DNA of 44,962 nucleotides from Acanthamoeba sp. SK_2022b (lineage: Eukaryota > Discosea > Longamoebia > Acanthamoebidae), in assembly GCA_027943245.1 (NCBI GenBank), contig JANDJZ010000371.1:1-44962 (forward strand). Direction: 5' to 3'. The translations under genes were made by a program, and so were the position numbers. Positions 19,576 to 34,400 of the stretch are shown here, piece after piece. The first letter of the stretch is position 1. The number at the start of each line of letters is the position of its first letter. Below the pieces are notes generated by a model. It did not search any database, was not told the DNA's origin, and saw nothing but the letters and a program-made list of their open reading frames with translations.

Positions 19576-22500
19576 ATGCCGAGGAGGGGCGGTGGAGGCC
19601 GGCGAGGTAGCCCGCAGAAGCGAGGACGACCAAAAAGGCCGCAGGCGGCTGCCTTAAGCACGGCCAGTCCTCAAAAATTGTGGATGGAGGGCGTCCATTC
19701 AGAAGAGGACCTCCAACAAGCACACATCACCCAAATCTACCATCTTGCAGAGGAGCCCTGTTCGGAAGGTTCGTAGAGGGCCGACCCACAGGGGCAGGGG
19801 GCTAATCTGGTTCATAAGATTTATCTTGTGCCACGCGTGCCTGGTCCCCTGTGTGCTCACCTCTCTGTGCAGAAGGACATGGAGCAAACAACTGCGAAGA
19901 TAATCCCAACTGCTTGTTGGGCTTGGGTGAGGGGGGTGAGGGCATCTGGGCCGAGTGTCCCCCTACCATTGAGGAGCTGGGCAATGATCCTCACACCCAG
20001 GTCAAGCAAGCGGGAGTGCCTGCTGGGCTCGAGGTAAAGTTGATAAGCTCGCTTGCATTTTTTCCCGCTCTCCTCTCTATCTCTGCTCCTCGCTCTGCGT
20101 TCCCTCTCGTGAGTGCATCTCCGTAACCGTCTTACCATCTCAGAATCTTGGGGCTACGTGCTACATGAACAACGTTCTGCAGTGTCTCTACATGAACACG
20201 GCTTTTCGCCAAGGTAATAGCATACCTGAGTGTTGTTGTTGTTGTTGTTGTTGTTGTAGTTGTAGATGATTGTTCGGCTTGTTCACACAACTTCATCACT
20301 GATCTTGTGGGTTGTGCAAACCCGTCGTCCTGTAGGCGTCTACACATGGGAAGGCAGCGATGACCTCATGATAGAAGAGGCAACTACTGGGGTCTCGACA
20401 GCTATGAGCAAGGAGAAACAGCAGCTACCCGACGCGGAAGCTCAACAGATGGAACAAGAGAAAGAGCAAGCACTCGCACCATCATCTCTTCATGAGGCGA
20501 TTGTAATGGTCCCCTTTCAAGCTCATTTTGCAGTGTGCACCCATTTTGACCTAGCTACGTAACTATACGCGATGACACGTAAACGACGATAGGATCCAGT
20601 GTGCTTGGAGCTGCGGCGGCTGTTTGCTCTCATGCAAGAAGGCCATCGCGCTTACTACACTCCCAAGAAACTCACCAAGGCGCTGAACTTGAAAACTTCT
20701 ATTCAGCAGGATGCACAAGAGTACGCCAATTGCTGCTTGCAGAGGAGGATTGTATGGTAATAATGGTAATTGTTCTAATGGACCATCATCGTCGTTTCCA
20801 TTGAACCATGTGCAGATTTTACAAGCTGTTCCTTGATTACCTAGAGGAACGCTTCCAGCAGAGTAAAGACGAGAGCGTGAAAGATTTGGTGCGGCAGTTT
20901 CAGGGCGAATATGCCTACACCACCGTGTGCCAAGCCTGCAAAACCGTTTCTCAACGCAAATGCCAGTTCTCCGAGCTGGAGCTCAATCTAAAGGTACCGG
21001 TTGCATCAACCCCAAACCTCCTTCTCTTTCAGTACTCTTGACTTTGACATGATGCAAGTTTACACCCCCTCCCCCCCGCCCTGGCGTATGCGCGGGTTCG
21101 TTCTTTCTCACCCTCTCCCTCTGACAATCTTTTTCTGTTTCGGGGGCATTTGTACAGGATGCCAAAACGATCGACGACTCCCTATGTAACTTTTTGGGCG
21201 AGGAGCAGCTCACTGATAGTAATCAGTATTTCTGCGAGAACTGTAATCGCCTGCAGGACGCCACCCGCTCCATTGTGCTACTCAACTTGCCCAAGGTACT
21301 CTCTCTCTCTCTCTCTCTCTTTCACTCACTCTTTCTCATCACAATAGTCTACCCGACATACCTGTTGCGACTCCTGTTGTTACGATATCTCACTCGCATT
21401 GGACTGTGCGTGTTCTTACCTTCTTCCAACTGCATAGGTGCTTAATCTGCAGCTGATGCGTTTCGTCTACGATGTCAAAACTTGCCAAAAGCGCAAGCTG
21501 CAAGACTCGATAGCGTTTCCACTAGAGATCGACATGGGCAAGTACCTGCAGGACTTCGACGAACGGTACGTCTCTGCGCCTTACCGGCATTCCTTCTCGT
21601 AATGCTCATTCGTGTTGATTGCCGCACGTTGGGGCATCTGGTCTCATTCGCCTCCTCCTCGACCTTCTCTCCACTTCTATTCTCCGACCACTCCAGAAGC
21701 TCATCACCGCCTTCTTCTTCTTCTCAACCCTGCAGACAAAATGAAGTTGAGAATAAGAGAAGAAGAAAGAGCTTGGCCTATGAACTGACTGGTGTACTGA
21801 TCCACGTTGGCCCTGGCGCCAACGTGGGTCACTACATTGCTCACATCAAGGATGATGTGTACGTACCAACAGCAACAAGAGTTTTTATTTTATTAGTGGA
21901 GCTGCAACTACTTACCCTTGCACTCCCTTGACTGTTGTAGCACAAAGAAATGGTGGCGCTTTGACGATGCTGTGGTGACACCCCTCGACGAAGCCAAAAT
22001 CGGCATCGAGAAGGAATCCAAAAAGAACAAGAGGAAAGGCGCCGCGGCGACGCTTCCTGAGGGGTCAATCTTTCCCTCTTTCTCTCTCTCACGCGACGGG
22101 CAATTCTCTCACAAGATTTGCCTCTCCAAACATCAGGATGACCGAATCGTCCAATTCGTACATGTTGATCTATGCACTCAAGGACAGGGAAACGTTGGCG
22201 CATCCCCAATTGCCCGCTATGGTCGAAGCTTTCGTGGAGAGAGGTACGCCTACTCGCCAGACACTGCAGTTTTTAAGTTATCTAACTGGAAGCATGGTTC
22301 CCCTAGACAACAAAGAGTTTGAACGACATATTGAAGACTTCAATCTGCGATTGAAAGAAGAACGACAGCGTATCGAAGCACATAAGCAAAGCTACACCAC
22401 ACATTTCTCTTCACTTTCTGTTCAACCCGGAGCGGTACCAAAGCCCCCCCCCCACCACTCTCTCTCTCTCTCTCTTGGTGTGTGGTCAGTGGTGGTGGCA

Positions 22501-25173
22501 ACGAGGGCGAGGATACATCGCTTAAACTCACACATTTGCGTCAATTCAATTCTGGCAGAAGGAGTACAACTGGATCGCTTCTTCGTGGCTACGAAAATGG
22601 GTGACAGGGCCCAAGGAGCTACCTCCGATCGATAACACGGAACTCATGTGTGTTCATGACATGCTGGACCCGCGCAGATTGTCCCTCGCCAAACGGATCA
22701 CTCCGGTACATGCTCCCACAGAGATACAGAGATGACCATCCGATGAGATTCTGAACTGCGCTCGTCTTTTATGCCCACAGGAAGCGTGGTCGATGCTGCA
22801 GTCCCAGTTCAAAGGCGGACCTGCCCTCAGCCAAGAGTGCTATTGCATGCCCTGTTCTGCTGCTCTATGTGACGGTACCTCTTCATGTATTGAATGATGT
22901 GTGAGGGCTAATGCACGGGCGGAATTGACCTGTGGCTTGTGTTGGTAAATCCGCCTTCTAACAATCCACTCAAAGAATTGGGAAAGGAAGCGGAGTACCA
23001 GCGAATGAAGGAGACGACATTGAACCTGATCACTGCGGGCCCAGCAACCAAGGGCTACATCCTGTCGACGGCCTGGCTTAATCGTACGTAGCCGTGTATT
23101 TTGCTAAGTCGGGAGCGAGACGAACGAAGCTGGAACCGAGAGAGAGAGAGAGAGAGAGGAGGGTATCGTCGTGGGTTGTGTGCTCACGAGGCATGTATGC
23201 GTATGCTTGTGAATGGGGGGCTGTGGTGGGGAACAGAATGGAAAAAAAAGAACGAGCCCGAAGATCTGAGTAAAAACATGAACGAGAAGATCACCTGCGA
23301 ACACGGCAACTTGTGTCCATCTGGCGGGCGAAGGGTCATTCCAACTCAGGTATAGTATAGAAATGTGAACTTGGTTGTCCTGACCTGGCGATCCTCGTGA
23401 TCCCAGTGCACTTAGCCCTCTGAATGTTGCGCAGGCATGGTCGTGGCTTCGCTCCGAGTTTCCGGAGGGAGCCGAGTTTCACTCTTCGGAGAGTGCTTGC
23501 AAAGAGTGCATCAGAGACTCAGCGGCCAACAAGGTGGAGCTTCAGAACTTGAAGGTGATAAAAGCGAAGGAGAAGGTAGATTCCAGGATCCTCTTCTCAA
23601 TGTTTAAGCCTGCCGTTGCTGCGCTGCTCGGGACCAGCAACTGATAAGCGAGGAACAGCAAAGGGTCAATACGATTGCGAATGAAAAGGAGGCCAAACCG
23701 GGATGTCGCTACTATGTCATCTCTCAGGAGTGGTTTGCTCGCTGGCGAGCTTGGGTAGAGGTACCAATTGACCCGGCCTCTTCTTTCCCGCTATTAACGA
23801 CTTAGACTGACCGGCTCCTCTTTGCGCTCAGAACGTGCCAGACACGGACGAGCCCAGTCCCCTTGCCAATGAATCGCTCATGTGCAAGCACGACCAGCTG
23901 CACATTCCTATTGGACGGGGGCAGTTCCCCATCAATCCCGAGGAGACAGAGTTTCGGCTTGTTGCGCCTGAGCTCTGGGAGAAGCTGATCAAAAGGTCTT
24001 CCCGCGCTCTATCAACTCCTCTTTAAGCGCTCTATCCTTGTGACTATATCAGGGAGGCGGGCTATACCACAAAGAATGCTGCGTTCTCACTCGCTGTGGT
24101 GTGGTGCTGTCTATCCTCTGCATTCCAGGAAAGAGGTGGACCGCACTATCGTACTACAGACCGAGCGTCACGAGGATGGCCTTGTCTTCCGAGTGGATCC
24201 GCCAACTTGCCCCGACTGTACAGAGGCGAGGCAGAACGCCAAACTCGACCAGCAGTACAACTACGAAGAGGCGGAAATCATCGTCACCACCAAGCGGAGG
24301 GCCAGTAATGGCGGGCGAGCAAGAAGATCCAAAGCAGGTGAGTGGTTACTTCCCTCTATCAGCTCCTCAGGCCACTGGCACTGCCTACAGTGGCGGAATG
24401 TTTCTTTCTCTCTAACCTCGTGCTCGTTTCTTTTTTGACTCACGTGCCATCCACAGTTAAAACCGACAAAATTACAGTCTCGGCAGACGACACGATCCTC
24501 GTGGTGAAGCTGAAAATCTTGGAAAAGCTGGAGATCGAACCGAATGAACAGGTATATTATACACTCCTTATCCAATTGTTCGCCTTGCGTCTGATGATCG
24601 TCCGCAATCAACGCGCCAAACTTATCGTTGTGATCAGGCACTCTTCTACCACGACGTTGAACTCAAGAACTCAAAGGCAACCCTTCGACACTATCATGTG
24701 CCGGCGAAGGCGACCATCTACATCGAGCGACGGCAGCTCTCCATTGATGACTATGACATACTCGATGGGCAGGACCAAGTTGAAGAGGGATTCAAAGGTA
24801 TGCGCTCCGTTCTTTTCTCCAATTATAATATATATTACTAAACAAATTAATCATTTGTCTTGTTGTGTCTTGTTGTGTTCCTCTCCAGGTACCATCTTTT
24901 CGCACGAAAAAGTTCCCGAGGCTGGCCATGAAGAAACCTACGGCCCTGAGGCAGCAGCCTTTTCGCCAAGCGGAGGAGAGGGCGAGGACTCTCCCACGCG
25001 AAAGGAGGCTGCAGATCTTTTGTGGACCTGCGGCAAGTGCACGTTCCTTAATCCGTACGTTTCTTGAGCACCGGCCTCACCGAAGAGGGTTTCCACTCAC
25101 ACCATTCTCATCTCTCTCTCTCACACACAGGGACGATGCTGTGTTGTGTGAGATGTGTGAAGCTCGTCGTTAA
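19576..25173 (+). CDS. USP48: Ubiquitin-specific protease, USP48-like, with DUSP repeats and RanBP2 finger
   Basis: USP enzymes remove ubiquitin from proteins; USP48 acts mainly in the nucleus. After a basic N-terminus ([20 protein letters not shown]) and [16 protein letters not shown], the Cys box [18 protein letters not shown] starts near 20143. CxxC fingers follow ([18 protein letters not shown]). The His box is [14 protein letters not shown] (about 21810-21858), then [11 protein letters not shown]. The C-terminal half has DUSP-like segments rich in Trp and Cys/His ([48 protein letters not shown]). A ubiquitin-like region follows ([20 protein letters not shown], then [10 protein letters not shown]). 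The last exons encode a RanBP2-type finger, [11 protein letters not shown] then [13 protein letters not shown], with TAA at 25171. That finger is not typical of animal USP48. There are more than fifteen introns, several with CT tracts; some junctions were not resolved. Confidence 0.92.
20232..20257 (+). repeat. (GTT)n microsatellite in a deubiquitinase intron
   Basis: About eight GTT units lie in the intron right after the catalytic-Cys exon, with no effect on the reading frame. Confidence 0.85.
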
Positions 25174-25425
25174 TGTTCCCAGCACTGGGAGTGAAAAGAG
25201 TAAACGTGTTCTGTGGCTTCGTTGGATTGGCCTTTGATGCTCTGGCCTTGTGGAGGCGATAGGCCCAGAGAAAACTTATTTAAGATCTTTCGTCCGAAAC
25301 ACAATGGCGAAGGAAGGTGTTTTTCACACAGAAGCGTGTTTCCTGTTTTCGCTTTTGTGCTTGGTTGTCCACAAGAGAAAAAAGGGACCCTTTGGTAGGC
25401 TGACAAAATTCGGACCGAAGTAGCC
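25174..25425. other. Convergent intergenic region
   Basis: This 252-base gap lies between the deubiquitinase stop (plus) and the receptor stop (minus) and should hold both polyadenylation regions. I see no gene in it. The short minus-strand open frame here is a continuation shadow. Confidence 0.5.
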
Positions 25426-28400
25426 CTACGCCCTGCTGAGCGATGGTTCATCGTAGCTCTCGTCATAATCCTGCATCTCCACAGGAGCAGTTGTTTCCTA
25501 AACGCGTGCAGCCGAGGTGTGAGTACGCAAGGTTTCTGGGCCGGCGAGGAGGCCACGTACCTGCACGAGAAGCGCGTACTTCTGTTCGGACTGCGACTTC
25601 TTACGCCAGAAATAGACGGCGAGAGTCACGAGGGCGACTACCGTAGCCACCATGATGCCAGATGTGATCACAATCGCCCACTCATTCACCTGTACAACAA
25701 TCATTCCCGTGGCCAATGATAGGTCAGACTTGCGAAAGCAGGTGGCTCGAAGAGCGTCGAGAGGGAATTGTAGTAATAATAATAAGCACCTCGACTTCAG
25801 AGCATTTCTCTCGGATCGGGTCAGGCGCGCCGACGCAGGGCACCAAAGTCTCGTACTTGACCAGGCGCTCACCCGAGGTCTCGCATGCGCCCACCACCTA
25901 AACGAGAGAGAGAGAGAGAGAGCACTGACGTCAGTTGAACGGCACCCACGCGCAGTCCGGGGCACGAGGGCAAGTGGACGTGCCTTGAACAGGTCGAAGG
26001 AGTTGCAGATGGGGCAAGCGTATTGTGTGTTGACGTTGATGTGGTACTCGCACTGCCGCGTGGCGTCGACGAATTGCGTTACATACGGAGTGGCTCCCAT
26101 CTGGCAGCGGAAATGCAGGTAGCTGCGCAGGTGTGGAGCTGATTGGTTAGACCCCTAGTGGCTCTCTTCCCATCGATCGGCGGCCGTGAGGGCGTACGTC
26201 TTCCTGGACTTGGGGCAGCCAACGGCAGAGCCCAGGGAGTACTCGAGAGTGAAACCGGAAGCGACCGCGCGCGCTGTTGAGCACACGCGCAGTCAGTGTA
26301 CACGTAGTCATTTGTGCTACCAAATAAATGGAGACCCAGCAAGAGAGCCACCGCACTGCGAGCCTCGTGGACTGAATAATACGTACAGTCGGGGTCGGCG
26401 GCCTCGGGGATGAAGCTGAGCAGGTTGCCGGCCTCGAAAGATTCGTGCAAATCCGCGTCGTTTTCGCACACGAACGCCGAAACGGACTTGCAAGTCGATT
26501 CTGCCGGGGCGAGCTGGTCGCACACGCGCAAGGTGAACGTTTTGGGTCCGGACGACAGGACCATGGGACCCAGTCTGCGCCAATACGCAACACGGCACGT
26601 GTTAGTAGCGCGCTGTGGCGAGGGGGGGGGACAAAACACGGCCCACAACTGCAAACTGCCACGTACTTCTTGAGCGTCGTGAGGTCAAACGTGTAGTTGC
26701 CCGCGGTGTTGGTGGCGTTGTCGACAACGTTGGTGGTGAACTTGCAGGAGTTGAGACACTCGGTCGCTCCCTGCGCACAGGGGGTACGACTGCGGGTCAG
26801 CTTGGTGGGGTGGTCCCTTTTCTGAAGGGGAACAAGGGCAGAGGGCGCACCGTGGCCTTGTTGGCGGTGGTGCCCGCTCCGCATGGCGTGCACAGAGAGG
26901 ATCCCGGAGCCGAGCTGAAGGTGCCCGCTGGACAGGCCAAGCACTAGAGAGGAAGCGTGAACATGTGAGGCGACCACAGACAGGATCGGGAAGAGAAGGG
27001 GATCATCGAGCAAATGCGCACCTTGGTGGACTTGTAACCCTGGGCGTAGGACCCAGCAGGGCACATGACGCAGGCCAACTGCCCACCAGCGCCCGAATAA
27101 CCAGGCGGGCAGTCGTAGGCAATGAAACCGCCCTCCGAGGCACCCAGGATCTTGATCTTGGACACTATTGTCTGTCACACGACACACACAAGGGTGCGCG
27201 TAGAGGTAGCCCGTGTAAGTCACACCTCTACCGGCCGGTTTGGTCGGGTCAAAAGAGGCGGTAAAGGGATAGGGAAGCTACCCTGATGTCTCCGTGCATG
27301 GTCTCCTGGTCTTGGTGGTGCAGCCAGAGGAAAGTGTGCGGTCCAGCCGACACGGGGAAGGTATAGGTGTGAGACGCAAGGTCGTGCAGCGGCTGCGGCA
27401 CGTTGTCGATGAAGAACTCGGCGGCGACCGAAGGGCCTGTCCACATCGACTATGAGGATGGCTAATAGCGGGCGGGGGGGGGGGTTTCACGACGAGGGAA
27501 GGGAGGACTCGGAGGAAAGACGCACCGATGTCATAATGGGAGGAAGCATTGACCAGGAACGAGATGTAGCCATCGTTCAACAGCTGAGAGAGCACAGTGC
27601 GGAGTTAGAGATCACGGTACGGCCCACTCTGCGCGGGCTGCAAGGCACAGGTACCTCAGTGCTGTAGGAGACCCAAGCGTCGGCCTGCTTGTAGTGCAAT
27701 CCCGAGTCCATGTAGTCGCCCAGGAGCCGCCAGCCATCGGTACCGCACACTCCCCTGCGCAAGCACAGTCCGTGATCAGGCCAAGGCTTCATGCGCGGGC
27801 AAGGAAAGGGAGAGGCCTTGCCAACCTGCAGCCGGTGTTCCAACCGCCAGGCAAGGAGCGCTTGCCGATTACGGGGTTGTATTCCACAGCCGTGCCGTCA
27901 TTGCCGGTGAAGAATTCGAGCATCCTCACAGAGGCCGTACCTGGAGAGGTGGGGATTGGGGAGGTTTGTCAGTTCTAGATGTATATCTCCACGTGCAAGG
28001 CCGGTTGAGCTCACGAACCGGGAGGAGCGAGCGAGCACTGAGCGCTGTTGCCTTCGTAGTAGTGGCCCGCAGAGCAGGAGACGCAAGGCCCCTGCGGGTT
28101 ATCGCGGTGCTTACCGGTAGGGCAGGCGGCACAACCGAGTGTCCTAAGGTAGGGTGATTTGGGGGAGGCAATAATTGATCAGCACGAATCGATGGCCTCC
28201 CCCCCCCCAAAAAAATCAAAGGGCGCAGCCGTGCCTGTTCTGAAGGCTGGGAACATCACCAATACATGTGCGCGGCTGTGCTGCGCGCCACTCGATGCGA
28301 CGCTGACCGGCCACACAGGGTGTGGATACCTAACACCGCAAACTTCCGAGTTAGTGGACAACCGATTGATGTACGGCGGGTTGGCGCGGTGTCACCTGGT

Positions 28401-31400
28401 AGAAATCGCTCTCCTCACAGACGGGACGGCTCCTGCACACGGTGTCGCCCGGAAGCGCATACTGATCGGCGGGACATGCCTGTAGCCAACCCAATCAACC
28501 CAACCAGACGAACAAACAAGCATGGTAAGGGCTCGCCCATCTTGTCACCGTTCCGCTCAAGTCTCCTTACCTCACACTTGGCTGAATTCTTGTAGACGGT
28601 GTTGAGAGGGCACATGGTACACGACGTGGCCCCTTCCGTAAGGGCGACCAAAGGAGCAGGACAGGCCTAGCCGGACATACAGACACAAAAATACCGTGAG
28701 ACCTCACTCGTCGCAAGTGCTTCACGAACGTGCAAAAGCAGTGTTAGGAGGTTTACGGAGCAGAAAGGCCTGTTCCCGAGACCTCGGAAGGTGACGTTGT
28801 GAATGACAGCCTGCCTCACCTTCTCCTGCTTCACGAATGGCGAGAACTTCCACGTGAAGGTGTGGAAGCCCATCCTGTTCGAGCGCACGGGGAATGGTCA
28901 TCTTAGAAACTCCGCAGTACTTCGCGATAACAAAGCAAGGGCCGCGCACCGGACGTTGGTCTGGAAGCTGGTATAGCCCTGCATCGTTGTGTGATTCCAC
29001 GACTTGATCAGGTTGTTGTCAATATAGAACCGTAAGGGCTCCTCGTTCTCCGTAAGGAGAGTGAAATCAAAGGCAATGCTTCCACTCTGAAGGAAGATCT
29101 GATCGGTGGACAGCTCCGAGTTGCCCTCCTGCATTTTGGAGTGAGCTCTCGCGTCGGTCGACTGTTAAACAAAACTAGTTACATACCATGTGACCCTGCG
29201 AGGCAATGCTGGTCCCTTCCGGGCTCCAGCCTGCACAACATCCGACTCACACATGAGCACGTGGTCGGGTTTAAACGTGTGACAAAGACAACGCGTACCG
29301 TCGGAGCAGCTGGCATCGACGCTGCCCGAGGCCGTCGTGCAAGAGGCAACGAATCCATACTGCACCATCGAGTCTCGTGTCCACCTGGTCTCCCACTGTC
29401 AGTGGCATCTCCATCGGCGAGGAACGTTGCGCAACGAGGTCGCGTACCACTGGACGACGTCGCCTCCGCTCACACTGTAGTTGCCTGCAGGGCATGCGGT
29501 GCAGTTGTCGAACTTCCCGGAGACTTGCTGACCGTCCGGGCATTCGATATCGGTGGCGGCTGTTGTGGAACGCGTCAGTGGCCCTTTTCCTCGGCCCAAG
29601 CACTTTGAACAAAGACCAGCCGTGAGATGGGAGGGAGGGGCACGTACAGCAAGACTCGGTCACGGTCTGGGGGAGCACGCTTACGCCGCCCCAGCAGCGC
29701 TTGGGAATGTACTTCCAGTACCAGACCTTGTTGCGGTACCCGTTTTCGCACGACGTGTACCGCCAATCGTAGTCGTTGGCCGTACAGATGTGGCAACCGT
29801 AAATGGAATACCTGCGTTCAATCCAACAACAGCCCGATTAGTCTAGTTTTGCTCAGTAGCAGTTAACTAATTAGCCACGTATTTACGATTATTATTAAAT
29901 TTTGTTTGGCGGAGGACTACCAGATGAGATTGAGGGAGCAATCCTGTTCAATGCCGTCGGGATGCGGTTGCGGTGTGCCCACGCCCGCGACGGGATCGCA
30001 TATGAGGGTGATGTTGGTGACCCTACGGACCTGCTCGTCAGCCTGGACAAGACAAACACCTGCCTGTGAGATAGGGACAACGGCTTTGGACCAAGATAGG
30101 GACAACGGCACCTGCTCATCGCGCTTGTAAAGGGCTAGCATCTGGTCGCGAGCAGAGTGGCTCTGTCTCTCTTCGCCGAAGTCCGCCTGCACACAATGAG
30201 TGTTGGGGGGGGGAGAGATTTGACTGAATTGTGGCACGCAGTCGCATCGTACCGTTTGGCTGTTCGTGACCTTGCACAAGCTTCCATGAGTGTACTGAAC
30301 GACGAGTTTCTCCTCGGCGGGATCAGCGGGCGGATCGTAAACGAAGTTCAAAAGTCTGCACAGATGAAGATGAGGGGGAAGAAGAAAAGACGTTTGAAAC
30401 GGAGATCAAGAGGGAACCGGGAGGTGGACGATGCGAGGACCCATTCGGTACCTTCCCCAATCGATGACGGCACCATACCAGGTCTTCTTGCATGCGAAGG
30501 AGTCGATCACCGCACCAGCCTAAGGAAAAGAGGAAAGGCACGAGCCCAATGAGGCGCCAACCGTTGATGAGGCACGCGAGGCGCACAGGGGACATACCGT
30601 GGTGCGACAGGAGCTATTGGAAGCCTTGGAGCACATGCCGAAGTAGTAGGGATTGCGCGAATCCCCCTCGCTGTAGACGGCGTACATGTTCGTCGGAGTT
30701 GCAATTGCCGAGATGTTGAAGGTCACCGGCCAGGAGGGCTCCAAGAAAGCGCTGAATGAGCAGCCATTGTCTTTGCATGTCTGTTGGCCAGTTGCTCCTG
30801 GAACGGCCGGGAAAGAGAACACACCGGATGAGCACAGCAACCTCGCCCGCGCAAACACCAGCATTTGTGGGCGGTACCATTCGTGGTCGTTCCCGCACCG
30901 CATGGGATGCACTCGGCGAAACCCGGGTCGAGAGTTATCTTGTCTGCGGGACAGCTCTGGCAGACTCCCCCTGAAGGCGCCTTGCCAGCAGGACACGTGA
31001 TGCATGAAGTTCTAGGCGTAGCAGTACCGCCCGTGTACACAGCAGATACCAGTGAGAAAAGTGGAAGCACAAATAGGAGGAGAGGGGGAGGCGCACTTGT
31101 CCAAGGAGGCCACAGAGCCCGAGGGGCAAGTGGTGCAGGAGGAGGCGCCGCCAGGGAGCACGCCAACCAGGAAGATGGAATGAATAACCGCCCTCGTGTT
31201 GTTGTGCTCATGGTTGGCAAGCAGGGGAACCCTGCACACCGAAAAAGAAGCAGATGAATATCAAGGCGCAGGCGACATGCGCAATGCGGCGCGCAGAGGT
31301 ACCAGCGAGCGAAGTCGATGCTGATCTTATGGTCGCCTGGCGTGGTGATAGGAACGGTGAAGTTGTGGATGTGGTCGGCCAATGCAGTGGAAAAGGCCAT

Positions 31401-34400
31401 GTCCTCAATGATATTGTCGACCCAGATGCGGATGGAACAATCGTAGTAGGGGCAGTCCATGGTCGCGATTACTTCGATCTGTAACGGGAATCGGAGTCAG
31501 CGCGGTAAGGGTCCTGTGCTTTTGTATGCAGAAAGGGTGCGCTGTACCTTGCCAGAGGAGTAGAACTCATAGTCCAGCTCAAGCCAGGAGCTGAAGATGC
31601 CCTCGCCATCACCAGAGTCCAAGGTGTCGTAGTGGGCCCGGAAACCACTGGCGAGACGGAACGTGAGCACTACCGCCCTGAGACTGAGTTAACGTAGACC
31701 ACACTACGTACTCGGTGTCGCAGTGGTCACACCCAGTCGACCAGCCGCTAGGCCACGCGATCGTAGTGCTTGTGCTACCTGGGAATTGGAAGTTGGTGTA
31801 GACCTGCGACTTGATGGCCACAGTGCCCAGAGCGCAAGCCGTGCACTAGAACCAATCGGCCAGCGTGTGAGGGGGGAAACAGAGAAATGGGGGGGCAGCG
31901 ATTCGTACAGCGGTGCCATTGCCCTGGTAACCATTCGGACAGTAGGTGCACTGAGCGCTTGCACCTCGCTGCTCGCCGGGGTTACACGGCTGTGGATACG
32001 CCATGTGAGACACACTTGCGGGGGGAGAGGCAGCTAACACCACCTCAAGTTCCAAGTGCGAGCGAGCGACATACCTGGCAGGGAAGGTTGGATTGCGCCG
32101 GGGGCAGGGACATGTAGCGGTCATCACAGATGTGAGGGTAAGACCATTCCCAAGTCATGTCGCGCACGCCTGGAAGGGGTGCCCGGCAAAGAGAGTAACG
32201 AGGCTCATAGTCGTTGGCGGTGCAATCTGTTCGTGTGGCCAGCGCATAAATTGATATGAGCAGAGAACGGTGGGAGGGAGGGGAGAGGGTGAATGACGCA
32301 CTGAGCTTTGTTCGGCACTCGGAGTCGTAGGGAAGAGCAGTCATGCCAGTCGGACAGAGTGCGCAATTGACCGGCGGGTCCCCTGTAGGGATATAGCCTG
32401 GCGTAGTGCAGGGCATGCACTCGGCAGTACCCGGGCTCGAGGCGAACGTGCCTAGCGGGCAAGTCTCGCCTGATGTACGGGACACAGGAGCGTGGGTGTC
32501 AGTCGTGCATACCCCCGTGACCCATATGGGAGAGACTATAGCGAGCCCGCATACATTGATCGTCGGCGTACGAGAGTCCCTCGATCTGGATCATGTTGAT
32601 GAAGGCCTTGTCCTCTCCAACAGACCAGGAGAAGTCCTTGAAGTAAACCCAGCGAATAACGTGGATTCCGGCGGTCAAAGAAAATGACAGCCGCTGCACA
32701 ACAGACGTTGATGTCAATCGACCAGTCAATGAGATTGGTTCGAGCCAAGGTTCTGGGTCCCAGAGAGCAGTACCTTGAACTGATGCGCCAGATCGGAAAG
32801 AACGATCTTGGTGTTGTCGATTTCGAGTCTGAGCCCATCATAACCCACTTCCGCGTCTACCTTAGCCTCAAACGTCAGGTTTGCCGGCCTCACCAACTAG
32901 TAGTCGCGGCGCACCCGGTCAGCCAGAGTACAACTCCCGCCCTCCGGAGAGCTTGCTGATGTACCGTTGCAGTAAGCTCGAGCACTGATTCTAGGTCGTT
33001 CTGGTTGGTATTGTTTCCGGAATCGACGTACGAGCCACGCTGCACCCACCTGGGTTATTGAAACGGCGCGGTAAGAGAAACCGGGCAATTGAGCGAAAGC
33101 TAACACTGTGAGCGCTACGCACGGGGAGCCCTTGGGCTGCTTGGTCTGAGAGTCCTGAGCATAAGTCGTGAAGGAGACCTGGTTCTTGGTCGGCCACGCA
33201 GAACTGAAGCGGCGGGAGGAGGAGGAAAGGCGTCAACGCTATGTCACGGGCAGACGACTCGATCTGATTTACTTTTCTAACACGCGTTGGAGGTACGTAC
33301 CCAGGGCTGCCCCAGTCAGTGAAGCGCACGCCGCCGCCAACGCTGAAGGTGCCTGGCTCACAGGGAGAGCACGTCGTCTTGCCCAGAGGAAGATACTGGC
33401 CCGGTCCACAGGTGACATCTGTGATGGGACAAGGAAGCACATGAGAGCTTGAACAATCCGTCGGCATAGATCCATCGTCGATGGGCTAAGGTAATCATGG
33501 CCCTAAAGGCTTGCGCACCGCAAGGAAGGCCGAAAATGCTCTGGGGCAATTGGATGGTTCCTGGCGTGCACTGTGTGCCATCAGCCCTTTGCCTCCAATG
33601 GTAGATAAGATTGCGGGCCTTGTGCACGGGATCGCATTGCGTGTATTCGCCAACAATGTCATCCGTCGTACAAGCACCTGTGACGAAAGAAGGGGGAGAA
33701 AACGTGAGTTGGGAAGAGACGAACAACAGCCCGATGTCGGGGAGGGGCAGGAAGAGGCCGAACGAACCGCTGTTGTTGGGGTCATAACACAACCCACCGC
33801 TCGCGCTAGAGACGACCTGGAGGAACCAAACAGTGTACCACGAAGCGTCGTTGGCACAGAAGTCCTTGCCGGTCGAGTAGGTCGCCGCAACCGTCTGCGC
33901 GACACAATCCGGCTTGGCACTTAGTATTGGTGGTTTGGGGGGGGGGACAAGCGACAAGAACACAAACTCGGCGGCCGCACAATCTCTTGAATAGAATGAG
34001 GGGAGGGGGGTACCCCCAAGAGTTCTTCTTGAGGAGGAAGGCGAACGAACCTTGTTGGTGGCCTTGATTAGGGCGCTTCCGCAGGCGGTGTAGAAGCGGT
34101 TGCAGTAGGACTCACAGACGTGCAGAAGATCGAGATTCGTGGGAGTGCTCGTGATGAATGAACTGCTGTCGGGAGAGCAGTAAACGCAGGCGAGTTCCTC
34201 AAAAAGAGAGGAGCAATCACTAGACAGCCCATCAAATCGCGACGCTATTTGCTGATGCACTCTATCCGTTCCCATAGCAATTTGCGTCGTGTAGGTTGCG
34301 GAGCAGCAGGCTTGGGCACCAGCGGGCTGACATCGACCCAATGCGGGAGAGGGCTGTCCAAGCGTATGACAAAAGGTGAGTCAATGCATTTTACAAATGG

